DNA of 64,000 bases from Hydractinia symbiolongicarpus (Eukaryota; Cnidaria; Hydrozoa; Anthoathecata; Hydractiniidae). The DNA is taken from contig NC_079878.1 of NCBI RefSeq assembly GCF_029227915.1, positions 10,232,001 to 10,296,000 of the forward strand. The letters are read 5' to 3'. Of the stretch, positions 1 to 13,152 are shown one piece after another. A model generated the notes under the pieces. That model searched no databases and was not told where the DNA came from. It worked only from the letters and a program-made list of their open reading frames with translations. Both the position numbers and the translations under genes were made by a program. Within the stretch, counting starts at the first letter, position 1; each line of letters opens with the position of its first letter.

Positions 1-2164
1 TAGCCGTCAAGTAAGCGCTAGAGGCTTTGGCATAGGGAACAAACCCTGGGGCATGTTATATTTTTACATCTGCAGTACAACGTTTGATACAAAATTAAAT
101 TTTGAAAGACTTTAGAAGAAAATTTTGTTGATGCACATTTTCACTTTTTTCTGTCAAAAAGTTCATGTTTTTATTTAAAATATATATTCTAATAATTATA
201 AGCTTACCAATGATATCAAAATAAATATATTGACAAAAATAACGCTTTGGGTGTTTGATATATAGTCAATTAGCTCTATAATCTCCAAAATTTAAGAAAA
301 AATGTGGTGTTTTTGTTACTGATGCATTTAACTGGCTTTCATAAATAATTGCGCCCATATAAATATTTCGCAGTTAGCGTAAATTCTATAATGAACGCCT
401 CGTAATTTTCGAATTTTTGGAGAGAAACGTTTATTGGAGACGGGTATTAAATTAGAGACAGGCCAGGCCGGTTATTAAAAACAAAGATTTGAGGAGAAAG
501 AGAGGTCTAGCTTAGCTGAAGGTTTATAAACTAAGTTTCTCTCATACAAAAACTTGACGCAAACGAATGTCAGAACAAATCCCTAAAATTCAAATCCACC
601 GAACAGCAAACACCCAAATCTAAGTCAACCAATGCGCACATAGCCGGCGTGGCCACATCTTACCCTCTTACAATACGAGAATTAATTACATTTGATCGGG
701 TGGGTGAGACCATTTGCGTTTAAAACAAAAGATTTCCCGATATTGATCACGTGAGTGAATAAAGGTAATCAACCGAAAATAACCGGCCTTAACTATTTCA
801 GTTTACAACAGGCTAGGAATATTATGCTGGGTTTTCTTGATAGAGGAGATCTGGCCCTGTTTTTTTTCAATTTTCAGTTTAGTTACGCACGTGATGCATG
901 GGGTTAAACGTCAAACCAGTCTTCTCCCTGGGTGTCTTAGGTTCCTGTATTTGGACATTTCAATAAAAAGAAACTAAGGATTCCTGGAACGAGATGTGGA
1001 ATTTTATTTTGGTGCGTAACTTATGCACGAATGGGCGAAAAACCAGTACATGTAAGGTTATTATATTTATACAAGGTGAAAGCATGATTTCTTAGTTAAT
1101 CATTACTATACTTTAGTGAATTGTATTTCCTTAGATGAAAGTTTTCTGAATAAATTGTGATGGAAACATTAGAAAAATGAGAAGCGATCTTTACCTTAAT
1201 GAAAATTATTTTGGCAACTTTCGTGAAAAGAAAATTAATGAAGATGAGTTGAAGACGCATCATAGAAAACTAATTAATTTAAAATTCATGGAAAAGAAAA
1301 AAAAATTGGCAAAAATCGTTTTTTAGAATAGCTGAAAAAAATTAAATCCGCGGGAAAAAATGTTAGGAAGAATTAATTTCGCAAAGCTGATGAAACTCAG
1401 AAAATTTTGGCAACATAATTTCCGAAAAACTAATTCCCTATAAGCGTAGTAAATAAATATATCGTTTTTAATAAAAACATCCTAACAACGATTACCAAAA
1501 TATAGTCTCATTTTTGTTATATAAATAATAAAATAATTCAAAAAATGCTTCCGTCACAAACTACTTGTTCTACCTAATATCGAGGAAATGGTGTAAAATA
1601 CAATAAATTTTTATGACAAATATTCGTAAATATTGTGCTCCTTTTTAAAACCACTACTTCCTCTCCCTAGCCTGCAATTTATCCTGCTAATGACATGTAC
1701 ATGTAAAAATACATGTGGGTGACAAAAGTTTTAAGAGTAAGCCTATCGCAGCGCAATAATAACAGCAGGCCACTTTTAATTCATAGTAAAAAGAAAGAAT
1801 TTTTTTATTATTTTCACTGTAGTAACTTCTTGTAAACGCCACAAGACTATTATAAAGCAGTGTTTTTTGAAAGAGGCGTTTAGGTATTAAAATCCAAGCC
1901 TAAGTAACGCAAATAAACAATGTTACATTCAATTTATTCTTTATTAGTGGAGCGTTTATTCAAAGGCAGCATTCACAAAATAAAATACTGTGTTTTCTCT
2001 CAAAAAACTTTCTCGTTTTATTGTAAATTTATGTAGAGCAGCATTTAATCTAAAATTCTAATAAAAAATACCAACCTATCCAAATAACTACCACCTAGTG
2101 ATATGTATTTAAAAATAAAATTCAGCTCAACTCGTTTAGAGCCGTCAATTGAAGGATGTGATCA
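1..2164. other. Non-coding 3' flank of transporter gene
   Basis: I see no supportable coding region. The stretch is AT-rich with short homopolymers. Positions about 880-965 (acgcacgtgatgcat onwards, through ctccctgggtgtcttaggtt) match a diverged copy at 33553-33640, so this is a dispersed repeat. On the minus strand, AATAAA-type signals near 1931-1945 could end the transporter mRNA. Confidence 0.6.
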
Positions 2165-5100
2165 CTAATCTTGCTTAGCAATAATTTTCAGTGGTGACGT
2201 TTCGGTAGGTGGGTCATTTCGTGTCATTTTGTTTTCAAGCAGGATATACTCTTCCTCATCATCGGAAGCATTTAACTTCTCTGAGCTATGATGCATGCTA
2301 TACCCCAAATACACAACCAAACCTATGTTGAAAAGATGGAGAAAAAAGAATTAGCTAGAGTTATTAAGTATCCCTTTTTTGTAATTTGTATGAGGCTTAG
2401 ATTTGCTAATAAACCGAGCATACAATTTTTCAGATATTCTCTCCCTGACCAAAATGATATAATGTAAGTAGCTAAACACAGGAAATGCGGTAAATAAAGG
2501 ACGGGTAAACCCGTAGGTTTATCCACGGGCCACGGACTAGTCTGGTGTAAGCCAAAGATAGCCGTTGCAGGACTAGTATTTTCTTAATTTTACATGCTTA
2601 CGAAAAATGTTTATTACTAAGGAACACTTAAATTGCGCAAGCTATTTCAGCGCATAACGGGTAATGTATACAAACGCACGGACGAACGAACATAAGGAAC
2701 ACCTTACCGCCAGCCATCCACACACCAAATCGAATCCAAGTTAAGTGACTTAGTTCTAACATAAGGTAAATATTGAAGAACAATGCAATAACAGGTAACC
2801 AAGGTACCAATGGTACAGTGAAACTCAAACCTTCTATATTTGTTTTCAATCTGGATAAGTAAAAACATGCAGCCAACAACATGATTAGTAATACCAAAAG
2901 TATTAAAATAAAGCCAAAATCTTTCTCCAGTAGCTTATGTCCATATTTTGAAAACACAATGCATAAACCCAATAAAATGAAAATGATACTGACAACCATG
3001 ACATTAATTAGTAACGGATTGTTCTGAAAGTTGCATCCATTGTCAAAGCAACCTTGATTAGCTTTCGATTGGTCCAGAAGGAGAAATTCGTCTAAAACAG
3101 AAAACTGTCATTGGGTACAGGTAAATAAATAAAAACTTTGAGACTGTTTTTGTTTTGCTTTGCACTCACAAAATCACTTGCAATACACTTCATTGCGCAT
3201 AATTATTTGAAGTTTTGTTTTCAAAATTAGCATATTAAATGAAGCGCCTGTTGTTTTTTAAGACATTTTAATACAAAAACAACATAAACAGTACATACAT
3301 AACTAATAACTTAAACAATATTTATGACAGTGAAACTTTGTTAACTTTATAAAATTACTCTCAGAAAATTACAAGAGACACAGTTTATCCATTTAGCATT
3401 CCTTCGCCTCCTCATTTTAAATTGCGTTTGTTTACAACCGCGCGGACTTACGTCACACAGCTTAGTAATTTACCGAACAAAAGGTCCTTATCGACACTGT
3501 CATGGCGGCAACTGTAGTACTAATTTGACCTTAAACATCTCGAGAACCAATCTTTAGTTTTCCTTTAAAGACAAAAGTAAAAAAAGTATTAATTACCTCC
3601 TTCTATTTCCTGGGTTTGAATGTCTAAATTAGAACCAATAATACTTTCAGATTTAATGGGTATTTGTCTTTGATACGTGTTAAAGAACCTGTAGCGCAAT
3701 ACAATAACACAAACATCTACGATGGTGTACGCTAGCAGAGTACCAATAGATAGCATTTCAACTAAAGCTTCAAGGTCTAAGAGAGCTGCCATCAACCCTA
3801 GAACAGAAAGCAAGTATGTTTATAACCTCCGTATTTTATAACAGGTTGCCATCAAAGTGAGATAACGTTCAAAAAGTTAGAAAAAAGCACATTTTGCGGT
3901 TCCGCTCGTTTTTTAAAAAAGAAAGGTTGAGGTGCACCACGAAATAAAATTCTGCAAAATGGTAGATTCTTTAATTTTGCTTCCTTGGCGTCAAAACAAA
4001 CAAACATAAAAATCTTTCGATAAAGTTCTTGACAAAAGGCGAACTAAAGAAGCGGATAAAAATGTCTTTTTTCGACGATCCCTTAGTCATAAAAAAGTGC
4101 AGATATTAAGAATAAGGAAAGTCAAAGTGAAAAAGTGGAGTGGTTTAAAAAAGTATATAATTTGAAACAGGGTTAACATCGACACACAAAAAACAACAAA
4201 AGAACGGTCCCTTCGTCTTCAAAAAAGGGCAAAAAAGTAAAGTAGTTCAAAAAAGCATATATAAAAAAGAAAAAAAAGAGACTAAGTGAAGAAGTAGAAG
4301 TAGAAAAGTGAAGTTGGAAGCTACAATAAGTTACTTCGGAAGTGAAAAGTGGAGCTAGAAGTAGTAAAGTTAGAAGTACAAAATGAATGCTAGAGTTTCA
4401 AGTGAATTGGAATTGAGAAAAAGTAAGAACTTTGATATTTTTAGACGTTCCGTTTTTATATGTAGCACACTTAAAATTGTCAAGGGGAATCGCATTCTCA
4501 ATAAAAAATCCATTGGAGCTTCAAACTCTTTAAGTTTTATGTTTTACCCCGTTTTTTATAACAAAAAGCTAGCATTTGTTTACTTTTTTTTGCATAATTA
4601 ATGTGTCTCCTGGTGCGTAACTAATGAATTTTCTTAAAATTCAAAATGCTGCATAAAGCTGTTAGCTAGCTACCAAACAAATGTGCTAGCGAAATAGAAA
4701 ATTTTGGTTTGTTGAACTAAATTCAAATGTCATAATTTTTACATTGCTATTGTTTTCCGTTATATGTGTTTTACTAAGCATAAATAGCTAACTATAGACT
4801 TGCTAAGTCTCCCCAGCTTAAGTATATTTAACTGAGTGTCTTAGGTATATACTGTTTTGTTAGCTAGCTAGCTAATGTTAGCTTCAAGGCTCCATCCCAT
4901 AGCTAGCTCTAATCTATGAGTTTTGTTGTTATTTTTTTTTTTTAGGTATTTATAGCTACCTTAGTAGTCAAACTTCTCTTCTTTTTTGAACACGAATTAT
5001 GATGTAACAAGCTGGCTACAAAATCTTTCTTGAACTTTTAGGATACTGTGGCACATTTTTATGCCCATAGAGAATAATTTTTTCACTTTTCCTGTAAACT

Positions 5101-8100
5101 TTACATGGGGAGCACAATATGACAAGTGGAATGAAATTTATAGAATTTAAAGTGTGTGTGTGTCAAGTTATTTTTTGTTTTGTTTCCTCATCCTGTTAAA
5201 CTTTTGTCAGCCTACATGTAAAATGCCAGGTTTTTTTACAGGAGTTTTTGACATTTAATTGGAAATTTATATACGTGGGTTTATGACTTCGGGTTAAAAG
5301 AATTTATGAGAGGATGGTATGGTTGTCAGTTCATATTGTTCGTGTTTCAAAATGCTGTTTTTTGAAATTTTGTCTAAACTTTGTGGAAATAGACCTCATG
5401 CAAAATATATATTGAGAAAACAAATCTTTGTAGAATCAGACTTCACTGTAAGCTATTGTAAAGCTGATGTCTTTATCGGTATAAATAACAGCCATATTTT
5501 ACTAATTAAGAAAAAAATAAAACGAGTTTGAAAGTTACATTAAAAAGTTACATTAAGTACATCTTCCGACTATATAAACAACTTTGTCTGTATATTTCGT
5601 TTTATAAACTATTGTTTGAGAGAACTGTATGTGATGTAATTTTTGCTGGAAGAAAATTCCATGGCTTCACGTTTTTGTTTTTCTTGAGAATTTTACAAAA
5701 TTTTGGAGGGATAAATGTTCACTGATGATAAACAAATTACTTAATGTTCTGACTGATACTGTTTTTGTTTTTACATTTTGTAATCTAAACGCGAGGACTG
5801 TGTGCACTGAAATGACTGATATTTTTAAATTCTGATGTGTTTCATAACCTTTTTGTGGAAGATTAATGGGTAATGGCATTTTGAATTTTAGGACATTAAT
5901 TATGCAAAAAAAGTAAACAAATTCTAGCTTTTTTACAAAAAAACGCGGTAAAACATAAAACTGAAAGAATTTGAAGCTCCATAGCATATTTTTTGAGAAT
6001 GCGATTCTCCTTGACAATTTTAAATGTGCTACATATAAAAACGGAACGTCTAAAAATATCAAAGTTCTTACAATTCCAATTCACTTGAAACTCTAGCATT
6101 CATTTTGTACTTCTAACTTTACTACTTCTAGCTCCACTCTTCACTTCCGAAGTAACTTATTGTAGTTTCCAACTTCACTTTTGTACTTCTACTTGTACTT
6201 CTTCACTTAGTCTCTTTTTTTTCTTTTTTATATATGCTTTTTTAACTATTTTACTTTTTGCCCTTTTTTGAAGACGAAGGAACCGTTCTTTTGTTGTTGT
6301 TTTGTGTGTCGATGTTAACCCTGTTCCAAATTATATACTTTTTTAATCCACTCCACTTCTTCACTTTGACTTTCCTTGCTCTTAATATCTGCACTTTTTT
6401 ATGACTAAGGGATCGTTGAAAATAAGACATTTTTATCCGCTTCTTTAGTTCGCCTTTTGTCGAGAACTTTGTCGAGAGATTTTTATGTTTGTTTTTTTTA
6501 CGCCAAGGGAACGTTCTATTCGAATGCCGTTCCGTTTAAAAGTAAGTAGTAATTGGGCGAATCATACTGCTTATTTTCTATCACGTGGTTGCTAACGGTT
6601 GCGAGACAAACTCGACAAACTTCCGCATTCAGGTGGTAAAAAAACATAATGTTTGCAAAAGTGACAGACAGACAGGACTGGCGTATTATTATATATAGAC
6701 TAGTCGATAAGGCCCGTGAAAAATCCACTAAGGCAGGATAAAAATAAAAAAGAAGCGTCATTGAAATTTTGATGACGTCAGAAACCCATCCACAAAAAAA
6801 AATCAGTACCTTGTTTTCACGTTGCCTCTACTGTGTAGAGCTTAAATTGCTGATCAAGAAAATGTATACGATCGTGTGATTTTAATAACCAGTTAATGAG
6901 ATATAAGGGTTTAAAAATTTTGCTGACGTCAGCAATGGCCAGTCAAAACTTAATTTTTTTTTTAGAAATTTGTATACCTGTTGCCTTCATCGTATAAATC
7001 TTGAAACGCTGAACAAGAAAATGTATAGGATCATGTACTTTTGACAAACGGTTGCAGAGATATTAGGGTTTAAAGGTTCTCTGATGTAACCCGTCCATTC
7101 CAAAACGCGTTTGGGGACCCAGGTTTGGGAAAATTACCCAAATTGGTCCTAGGTGGTCCATAGTTACCCACACGGTGAAAAATCGTTGACGCCATCACCT
7201 CGTTTCCAAGTTATTTGGCCTCAAAGTTTTAGGTACACTGTAATGGCTTCATTAATTTAATATTGGACATTAACGTTAAAGTAGTGTTATTGACGTCGCG
7301 CCCTAACGTCAGAAAATCTCTATAATAATACGCTAAGGGTGTCCGTCTGTTTGTGACAGGCAAATTTGATATCATCATTTTCCTCTGATGTTGCCGAAAT
7401 TCTCTTTAAAGTCGCCGAAAAAAATATGTTCATTTTGCTAGCGGGTTTACTTTGTTTACATCAAGTAATGAAAACGACTCATTTTGATTTGCTGAAACTC
7501 ATTTTGATTTGCTGACATAAATTTAACGGCTAACTTTCGAAAAATGGTGTCCTCTCGCCATCAAAAAAAAAAACCCACAAAAGAACGATCTTGAATAAAG
7601 TAAAATAAGTGGTTCAAAAAAGCATATTTAAAAAGACAAAAGTCCAAGTGAAAAAGAAGAAAAGTGAAGTTGGAAGTGAAAGTGGAGCTACGTCGAGCTA
7701 GAAGTAAAGTAAATTTAGAAGTAGAAAATAAAGGCCACCAAAAAAAGCAAAGAACGATCCCTTTACCTTGAAAAAAAGGAAAAAAAGTGGTTTAAAAAAG
7801 CATAGCTATATATTTAAAAAGAATACAGACCAAGTGTAGAAAAGTGAAGTGACAAGTGGAGCTAGATGTAAAGTAAAGTTAGAAGTAGGAAACAAAGGCT
7901 AAAATTTTAAAGTGGATTTGAAATCACAAATAGTATAAAAACTAAAACTTTGAGGCCAAATAACTTGGAAATAAGGTGGTGACGTCAATGGGTCTTCAGC
8001 GCGTGGGTAACTAGGAACCACCTAGGACCAATTTGGGAAAATTACCAGGCAACAGGTATACAAATTTCTATAAAAGAAATTTTAGGTTTTAAAGGACCAT

Positions 8101-10847
8101 TGCTGACGCCAGCGTAATTTTTAAATCTTTAGATCTTCTTAAACGGTTGTTTTATAGCACATGATATTATACATTTTTCTTATCACCAATTCAAGCTCTG
8201 CAAATTACAGGAAACGGATAAACAAATTGCGCGAACTTTTTTTGTTCACGCACTGGCTGATGTCAGCAAAAAACCTAAAACAACCTATTTTTTATATTAT
8301 TAAGTGGATTTTTACGGGCTTTAAGACTAGTTTTGTTAATAAAGTAAATCATCAAAAGAATTGTACACCCAAAATCTATACTATATGTCATAATACACAT
8401 AAAAATACACCTAACTTTAGTGAAGATCTATTTTTTGGCGAACTTTGACTAAAATGTCCACAATTTGCAATAATATATCTTTGCAAAATTACTAAATAAC
8501 TTATTAGCTAAAGTTAATCTTCTACGAAAGAAACTTTCACGAGTCAAATCAGGAAAACAAGGAAAATAACTTTCCAAAACAGCCCCTTGTAAATTTTTTA
8601 CTTGATTATGATATGTTAAAGTTAAAGTCCTGAAATAGCGTTTAAAATTTACATTAAATTGCAAGCATCGATAAAAAACCACATAATTATAGTTTTGTAT
8701 CTCAAAGAAAAAAATTTAGAATAAATAAAATTCGCGAAAATAAACTTTCCCGAGTAGCATTTTTAATATATATTTAGGGGCCAGGGGGACTAACTTAGTA
8801 TATTCGCAAAAAAGTGTTCCTTTATAGTATTCAGTGATTTTTTTACACATCGGATAATTTTTTTTTTATCTAATTCGCAACAAAATAATCTTCGTAAAAT
8901 TGATTTTTGCGATTTCGCGAAAATTAATAACTTAAAGGCTCCTTCCTAATTTATTGGATCGGACCGGATTTTCGGGCCACGTATGTGCAAATTACACATA
9001 TTTTTAGTCCAGAACGATCCAAAAGAGATCTGGAAAATTGAAAGGGAGTTAACTTTTCCCAGTTCGCCTAGATTGATCCAGTTTGATCGATGTTTGAACC
9101 AATGAAGAACGAGTATTTCTGGTCATTTCACTTTGAAATAACAAGGAAGGGCACTATAATGCTTATTCGGAAAAAAACGTTCATGTTGACAGAAGGAATT
9201 TAAATTTATTTGTTGTAATGGATAACCACGAAGAAATTATAAACATAATTTTTTGGGGGTTTCTTGTATATGTGGCAGCATTTGAGAATGTTGAAGAAAG
9301 TATACTTCTGATCATCATGGATTAAACAAGTTATATATATCTCATGGATTAAACAAGAAAAAGTATTAGAATACCTATTGCCACACCCGATATTACAGTT
9401 GATATCACCGGGACACCAGTTCTATCATTCACTTTGGAAAAAAACTTCATCACCATACCATCTTGTGACATTGCATACAAAAGTCGAGGAAGAGGTATCA
9501 TGGACATAAGTGTGCAACCTAAAGAGGGTGCGTTAGACAACTAGATGCCTATACACATACTGCTTTGAAAACATAAACATAATAAAATGATAAAAAAATT
9601 GGAGGTTTATTTTTTCTGTTTTTTTTTCACTTCCACAACATTTCGCGAACAAAAGCGCATTTGCACCTATACTCAATTAAAAAACAAACCTAATAGGCCC
9701 ATGGTAGCACCTACGCCAATTAAGTATCCCATAAATCCCAAACCACGTTGATGAAATGCAGTTGCAACAGCTGAAGAATCGTGCAAATCAGTATATGGAA
9801 CAAGAAGAGTAACGGACGCACTGACTCCAAAATATGCCAAGAAACAAATTGCTAAAATGAAAGCATATTACATGAGAGCTTTTGTGTTTCTTTTTGTTTA
9901 GTACATGTCATTTAGTACAAAATCTTTTTTCAACTATACAACTATATACAAGCAAAATATATATATGCAAATATTATAAAAACTGCAAAATATATTTAGA
10001 AAATGTGTTGTCATACATCACTTATAATCAACTCACTTATGGTTCCAATCATACTGATTGGGATAGATCTTGATGGGTTTTTCGCTTCCTCCGATGTTGT
10101 CGCAATGACATCAAATCCAATAAACGCAAAGAAGCAAGTAGAGGCACCAGCCAAAACTCCCTCGAAACCATAAGGGGTAAAATTACCCCAATTTTCTACT
10201 TTTGCATATGCTAATCCAACAAAAATAACCAGTAAAACAGTTGATATATTAATTGCAACACACACATTATTAAAACGTGCTGAATTTTTAACACCAAGTG
10301 ACAAAAAAATTGTAAACAATAACACAACACTTAAAGCAAAAATGTCAAAATAATTGCTCACACCAGTAACATTAATGTCACCAAATATTCCAATAGTTCC
10401 ATTTTTAATAGCACCACTGGCAAGAGAGTCTACATAAGCACTCATAGCTCTTGCTACAGCAGCTCCACCTATGATATATTCCATGATGATATTCCAACCA
10501 ATAACAAATGCACAAAACTCTCCAATAGTTAAATAACAGTATACATAAGCTGATCCAGCTTTTGGAATTCTCGCACCAAACTCTGCATAACATAAACCAG
10601 ATAAGACTGATGCTACTGCAGCTATTAAAAAAGAAAGTACAATGGCAGGACCAGCCTTATTTTTTGCAACCTCACCAGTAAGAACATAAATACCAGATCC
10701 CAATGTGCTTCCAATTCCAATAAAAGTTAAATCTAATGTTGATAAACATCTTCTAAGTTTAGTGTCAGTGCTTGATGAAGTATCCCATGACTTTTGTCTG
10801 GCACAAGATGTTAGAATGTGAGTTACAAGTTGTCGTAAAAGTCTCAT
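2165..10847 (-). CDS. Cationic amino acid transporter (SLC7/CAT subfamily), six coding exons
   Basis: This is a plasma-membrane APC-superfamily carrier expected to move arginine, lysine or related cationic amino acids. My exon model is complement(join(2165..2322, 2708..3091, 3597..3797, 9375..9518, 9690..9851, 10037..10847)). It sums to 1860 bases, an exact multiple of three, giving 619 residues, which is normal for CATs. All introns are GT-AG. Exon 1 carries the CAT N-terminus ([20 protein letters not shown], then [10 protein letters not shown]) and the first helices, including [20 protein letters not shown]. Exon 2 has [17 protein letters not shown], exon 3 [10 protein letters not shown], exon 4 [22 protein letters not shown]. 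Exons 5 and 6 give the last helices and a short acidic cytoplasmic tail ending KIIAKQD. The ATG at 10845-10847 is preceded by a good splice acceptor (ending at 10873), so a 5' UTR intron is likely. Intron 3 is enlarged to 5.6 kb by repeats. The exact substrate within the CAT subfamily is not determined. Confidence 0.93.
3981..6510. mobile_element. Long foldback (inverted-repeat) element inside transporter intron 3
   Basis: Arms of about 620 bp (3981-4607 and 5891-6510) are inverted copies flanking a loop of about 1.28 kb. Both arms begin with cttggcgt followed by acaaacataaaaatc, and share purine-rich blocks such as gaagtag and aaagcatatata. Each arm is built from repeated modules of roughly 120-190 bp (acgatccctt, then agtggtttaaaaaagtatat). 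Two further diverged modules lie in direct orientation at about 7560-7915. I recognise no transposase. Short open frames in both arms are mirror images of each other and show no protein constraint. It is a non-autonomous DNA element of unknown superfamily. Confidence 0.75.
6640..8150. repeat. R1 interspersed repeat composite, interrupted by foldback modules
   Basis: A plus-strand R1 copy (about 6690-7333) runs from actagtcgataaggcccgtg to a terminal ctctataataatacg. It is preceded by the 3' end of another copy (6640-6697, gacagacagacagg). At 7930-8150 there is an inverted partial copy (ggtgacgtcaatgg, then accaatttgggaaaattacc). Between them lie direct-repeat modules of the neighbouring foldback element (7560-7915). 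The same family recurs at 39080-40560, 43490-44062 and 59643-59790. Confidence 0.7.
8151..9374. other. Remainder of transporter intron 3, no gene seen
   Basis: AT-rich intronic sequence on the transporter's sense strand. Short open frames here (for example 8161-8448) lack recognisable domains and lie in non-coding composition. Nothing further can be supported. Confidence 0.6.
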
Positions 10848-11264
10848 TCTCTGTTGGCAAAGGTGTTTTATCTGAAAAACAAAAAGAACCATTAATTTTT
10901 TGTAGTGTACTCAGGAATATTGTTGTTTGCACTTTTCTTTGTTTTCTGTTTTCATCTAGGGAGCATAAAAGCTATACAACTGTTAATGCATATAGATAAT
11001 CTTTTGGCATTTCTTAAAATTCTTAAACAGCATCAGCTGGTTATTACTCTACAGTATAAGCAACCTGTTAAAGTTATGATTTTTGCAGCAATTTCCCTAT
11101 CAATCATTGTTGACAGTTTGATTTGCCGTCCACCAACTATTTTCATTATTTTATTTTATTTTTATGCTTATCAATCACTTTATGGATTGGTATATGTCTA
11201 CAACTGTTGTTGTAGGAACTAATCCTACAATCAACTGTAACCCACTTATCAAATAGATTACTGA
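10848..11264 (-). promoter_or_regulatory. 5' region of transporter gene with probable UTR splice acceptor
   Basis: On the minus strand a pyrimidine tract followed by cag ends at 10873, 26 bases upstream of the initiator ATG. The first coding exon therefore probably starts at 10872 and an untranslated exon lies further right. I cannot place the promoter or the upstream exon. The rest of the interval shows no gene. Confidence 0.45.
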
Positions 11265-11460
11265 GATGTAGGCATTTCCACAAAATATGCTTAGAGGGTT
11301 GCACGAGAGACACTGCAGGTGAGTTTGCATTTCCAAGAGAGACTAATGTTTTCATGTGAGACACCCTATAGGTCAGTTAGTGTTTCTATACGAGACGCTG
11401 GAGGTCCATGACAGACACCCCAGGCGAGTTAGCATTTCCATGAGAGGCACATGTTATTTC
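11265..11460. repeat. Degenerate minisatellite (gcatttcca / gagaggcac units)
   Basis: Four or five imperfect units of about 45-60 bp share the pattern gagttagcatttccatgagag followed by acac and cagg. Spacing and sequence have drifted, so this is an old tandem repeat upstream of the transporter. Confidence 0.55.
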
Positions 11461-11747
11461 CACTAAAGCCGTCTTAAGGGTCTACTTAATACAATCCTTG
11501 CCCTTTCACCAAACTTAAGCGTAGTTAACATGATAAAAGAAGAGACATATATATACTTTTTTACACAATTTGTTATCTTCTTTGTTTTTGCTTCGCAACC
11601 ATGGCAATTGAACCTAAAGGAATTGGCTATTATGTCAACAGCATGTATATATTGTTTAGTTGATGGTGTAGAGAACAATTTATTCTTTCATTTATGGTGA
11701 AATTTCTAAGCTGTTATGAGTTAGGGAAGGAGGAAGCTAGTGTTTGC

Positions 11748-12478
11748 AGCGCTGTAAATTAGTGGTTATGTGGCGCCGTAGATTAGTGGTTATAGCTCTT
11801 GAACCGTGTGCGGGAGATTGGGGTTCGATTCCTCTTGACAGCGACTTAACATGGGTGAGTGGCGCCGTAGATTAGTGGTTATAGCTCTCGTACTCTGTGC
11901 GGGAGACCGGGGTTCGATTCCTCTTGACGGCGATTCAACATGGGCGAGTGAATGTTACCATAGCCCCGGGTTAACCCAAGCCATGTGAGGGAAATTGGGA
12001 AGATGGCACACTGTGTGGGCCGTTGGATGTTGCCGGGAGTTGTCTAGTAGAGCGCGGGCTCTAATTGGGTCTGCGTAGCTCAAAATGAGCATTAAATACT
12101 CTAGGACTCTCCATCTACGCCATGGCCCCTCCTGGAAATAATAGACAGGGTATATCCCTCGATATTTGTGAGGCTAGCCATGTAAAATATGCACCTCTAT
12201 CTCTATCTCTAGTGAATGTTACCATAGCCCCGGGTTAACCCAGGCCATGTGAGGGAAATTGGGAAGATGACCCACTGTGTAGGCTGTTGGGTGTTGCCAG
12301 GAGTTGTCTAGTACAGCGCAAGCCCTAATTGGGTCTGTGTAACTAAAAATGAGCATTAAATACTCTAGGACTCCCCATCTAAGCTATGACCCCTCCTGGA
12401 AGTAATAGACAGGGGTATATACCTCGATATTTGTGAGGCTAGCCATGTAAAATATGCACATCTCTCTATCTACCTAGT
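11748..12478 (+). mobile_element. tRNA-derived SINE with tandem heads and duplicated body
   Basis: Two tRNA-like heads carry RNA polymerase III A-box (tagattagtgg at 11779-11789 and 11868-11878) and perfect B-box motifs (ggttcgattcc at 11822-11832 and 11911-11921). A third, truncated head (11748-11770) precedes them. The unrelated body, starting gtgaatgttaccatagcccc, occurs twice in tandem (about 11948-12210 and 12211-12475). Each copy ends in gtaaaatatgcac plus a ctctat microsatellite tail. The second head shows a 6-bp acceptor-like pairing (cgccgt/acggcg), but the D and anticodon arms pair poorly, so this is a SINE and not a functional tRNA gene. The duplicated body suggests a dimeric SINE or an insertion of one copy into the tail of another. 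Confidence 0.82.
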
Positions 12479-13152
12479 GTTAACGGCATTTAAGGTTGCC
12501 GCCAACCTTATAACAAGTTAATCTTAATCGAAAGATATTATTAAAACATTACAGAAAAAAGTATTATTTAATGAGCAACTTATAAAATAGAAGCACAAAA
12601 ACAGTTCATTTATTCTGTTTCCATAAAACCTTTAGCTTTGATTGACATTATTGAAGCATTAAAAACATGCTTTTCAGGATAACTTATGACGTCACAAAAG
12701 CCAAAGGTACAGACAGTAGTCTTGCAGCATGAAAACTGCGAAGAGGGATTTCGAAATTAATAATTAAAATTTTTTTGCGAACCTATAATTCTAATTATTT
12801 AAAAATGATTTTCTTTTAAAATATCGTAAGCATTGTTTGGTGTATAATAGGATGTAAAAATAACAGAGCAAAGAATCCATAATTATCATTTTTGCCTAAG
12901 AATAAAAATAAAGCAGGAAGTTCTCCAAAAACTATGTTAAAAGTCATTCTTTTGATCAGTTGATTTAGAGCCAAATCCTCTTTTTTGCAATCACATTAGG
13001 AATCGTGCAATATTGATTTTGAGGCAGAAGAAATCCATGTCAATTTTGATGTATAAAATGTGATCTTGGTGTTTGGGTAGCAGTAAATTGTCAGAACGCT
13101 AACGGAACCCTGTTGTTAGCCCAATTATGGAATGCAAGAATTTTCGTAGATA
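12479..13152. other. Non-coding interval, nothing recognised
   Basis: AT-rich, without an open frame or repeat I can identify. It separates the SINE from the foldback transposon. Confidence 0.5.

Noticed and set aside
4383-4601. 72-codon open frame with a mirror-image partner at 5896-6099
   Set aside because: It lies in the foldback arms and translates the same repeat on both sides. There is no domain and no sign of protein-level constraint.
8449-8682. Minus-strand open frame
   Set aside because: It is in the transporter intron, with non-coding composition and no recognisable domain.
9518-9540. Splice acceptor at 9540 for transporter exon 3
   Set aside because: It would break the frame or add eight residues not expected in CATs. 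The acceptor before 9518 keeps frame and family spacing.
11771-11935. Two functional tRNA genes
   Set aside because: A and B boxes are present, but the D and anticodon arms do not pair well, and the heads are fused to a repeated SINE body.
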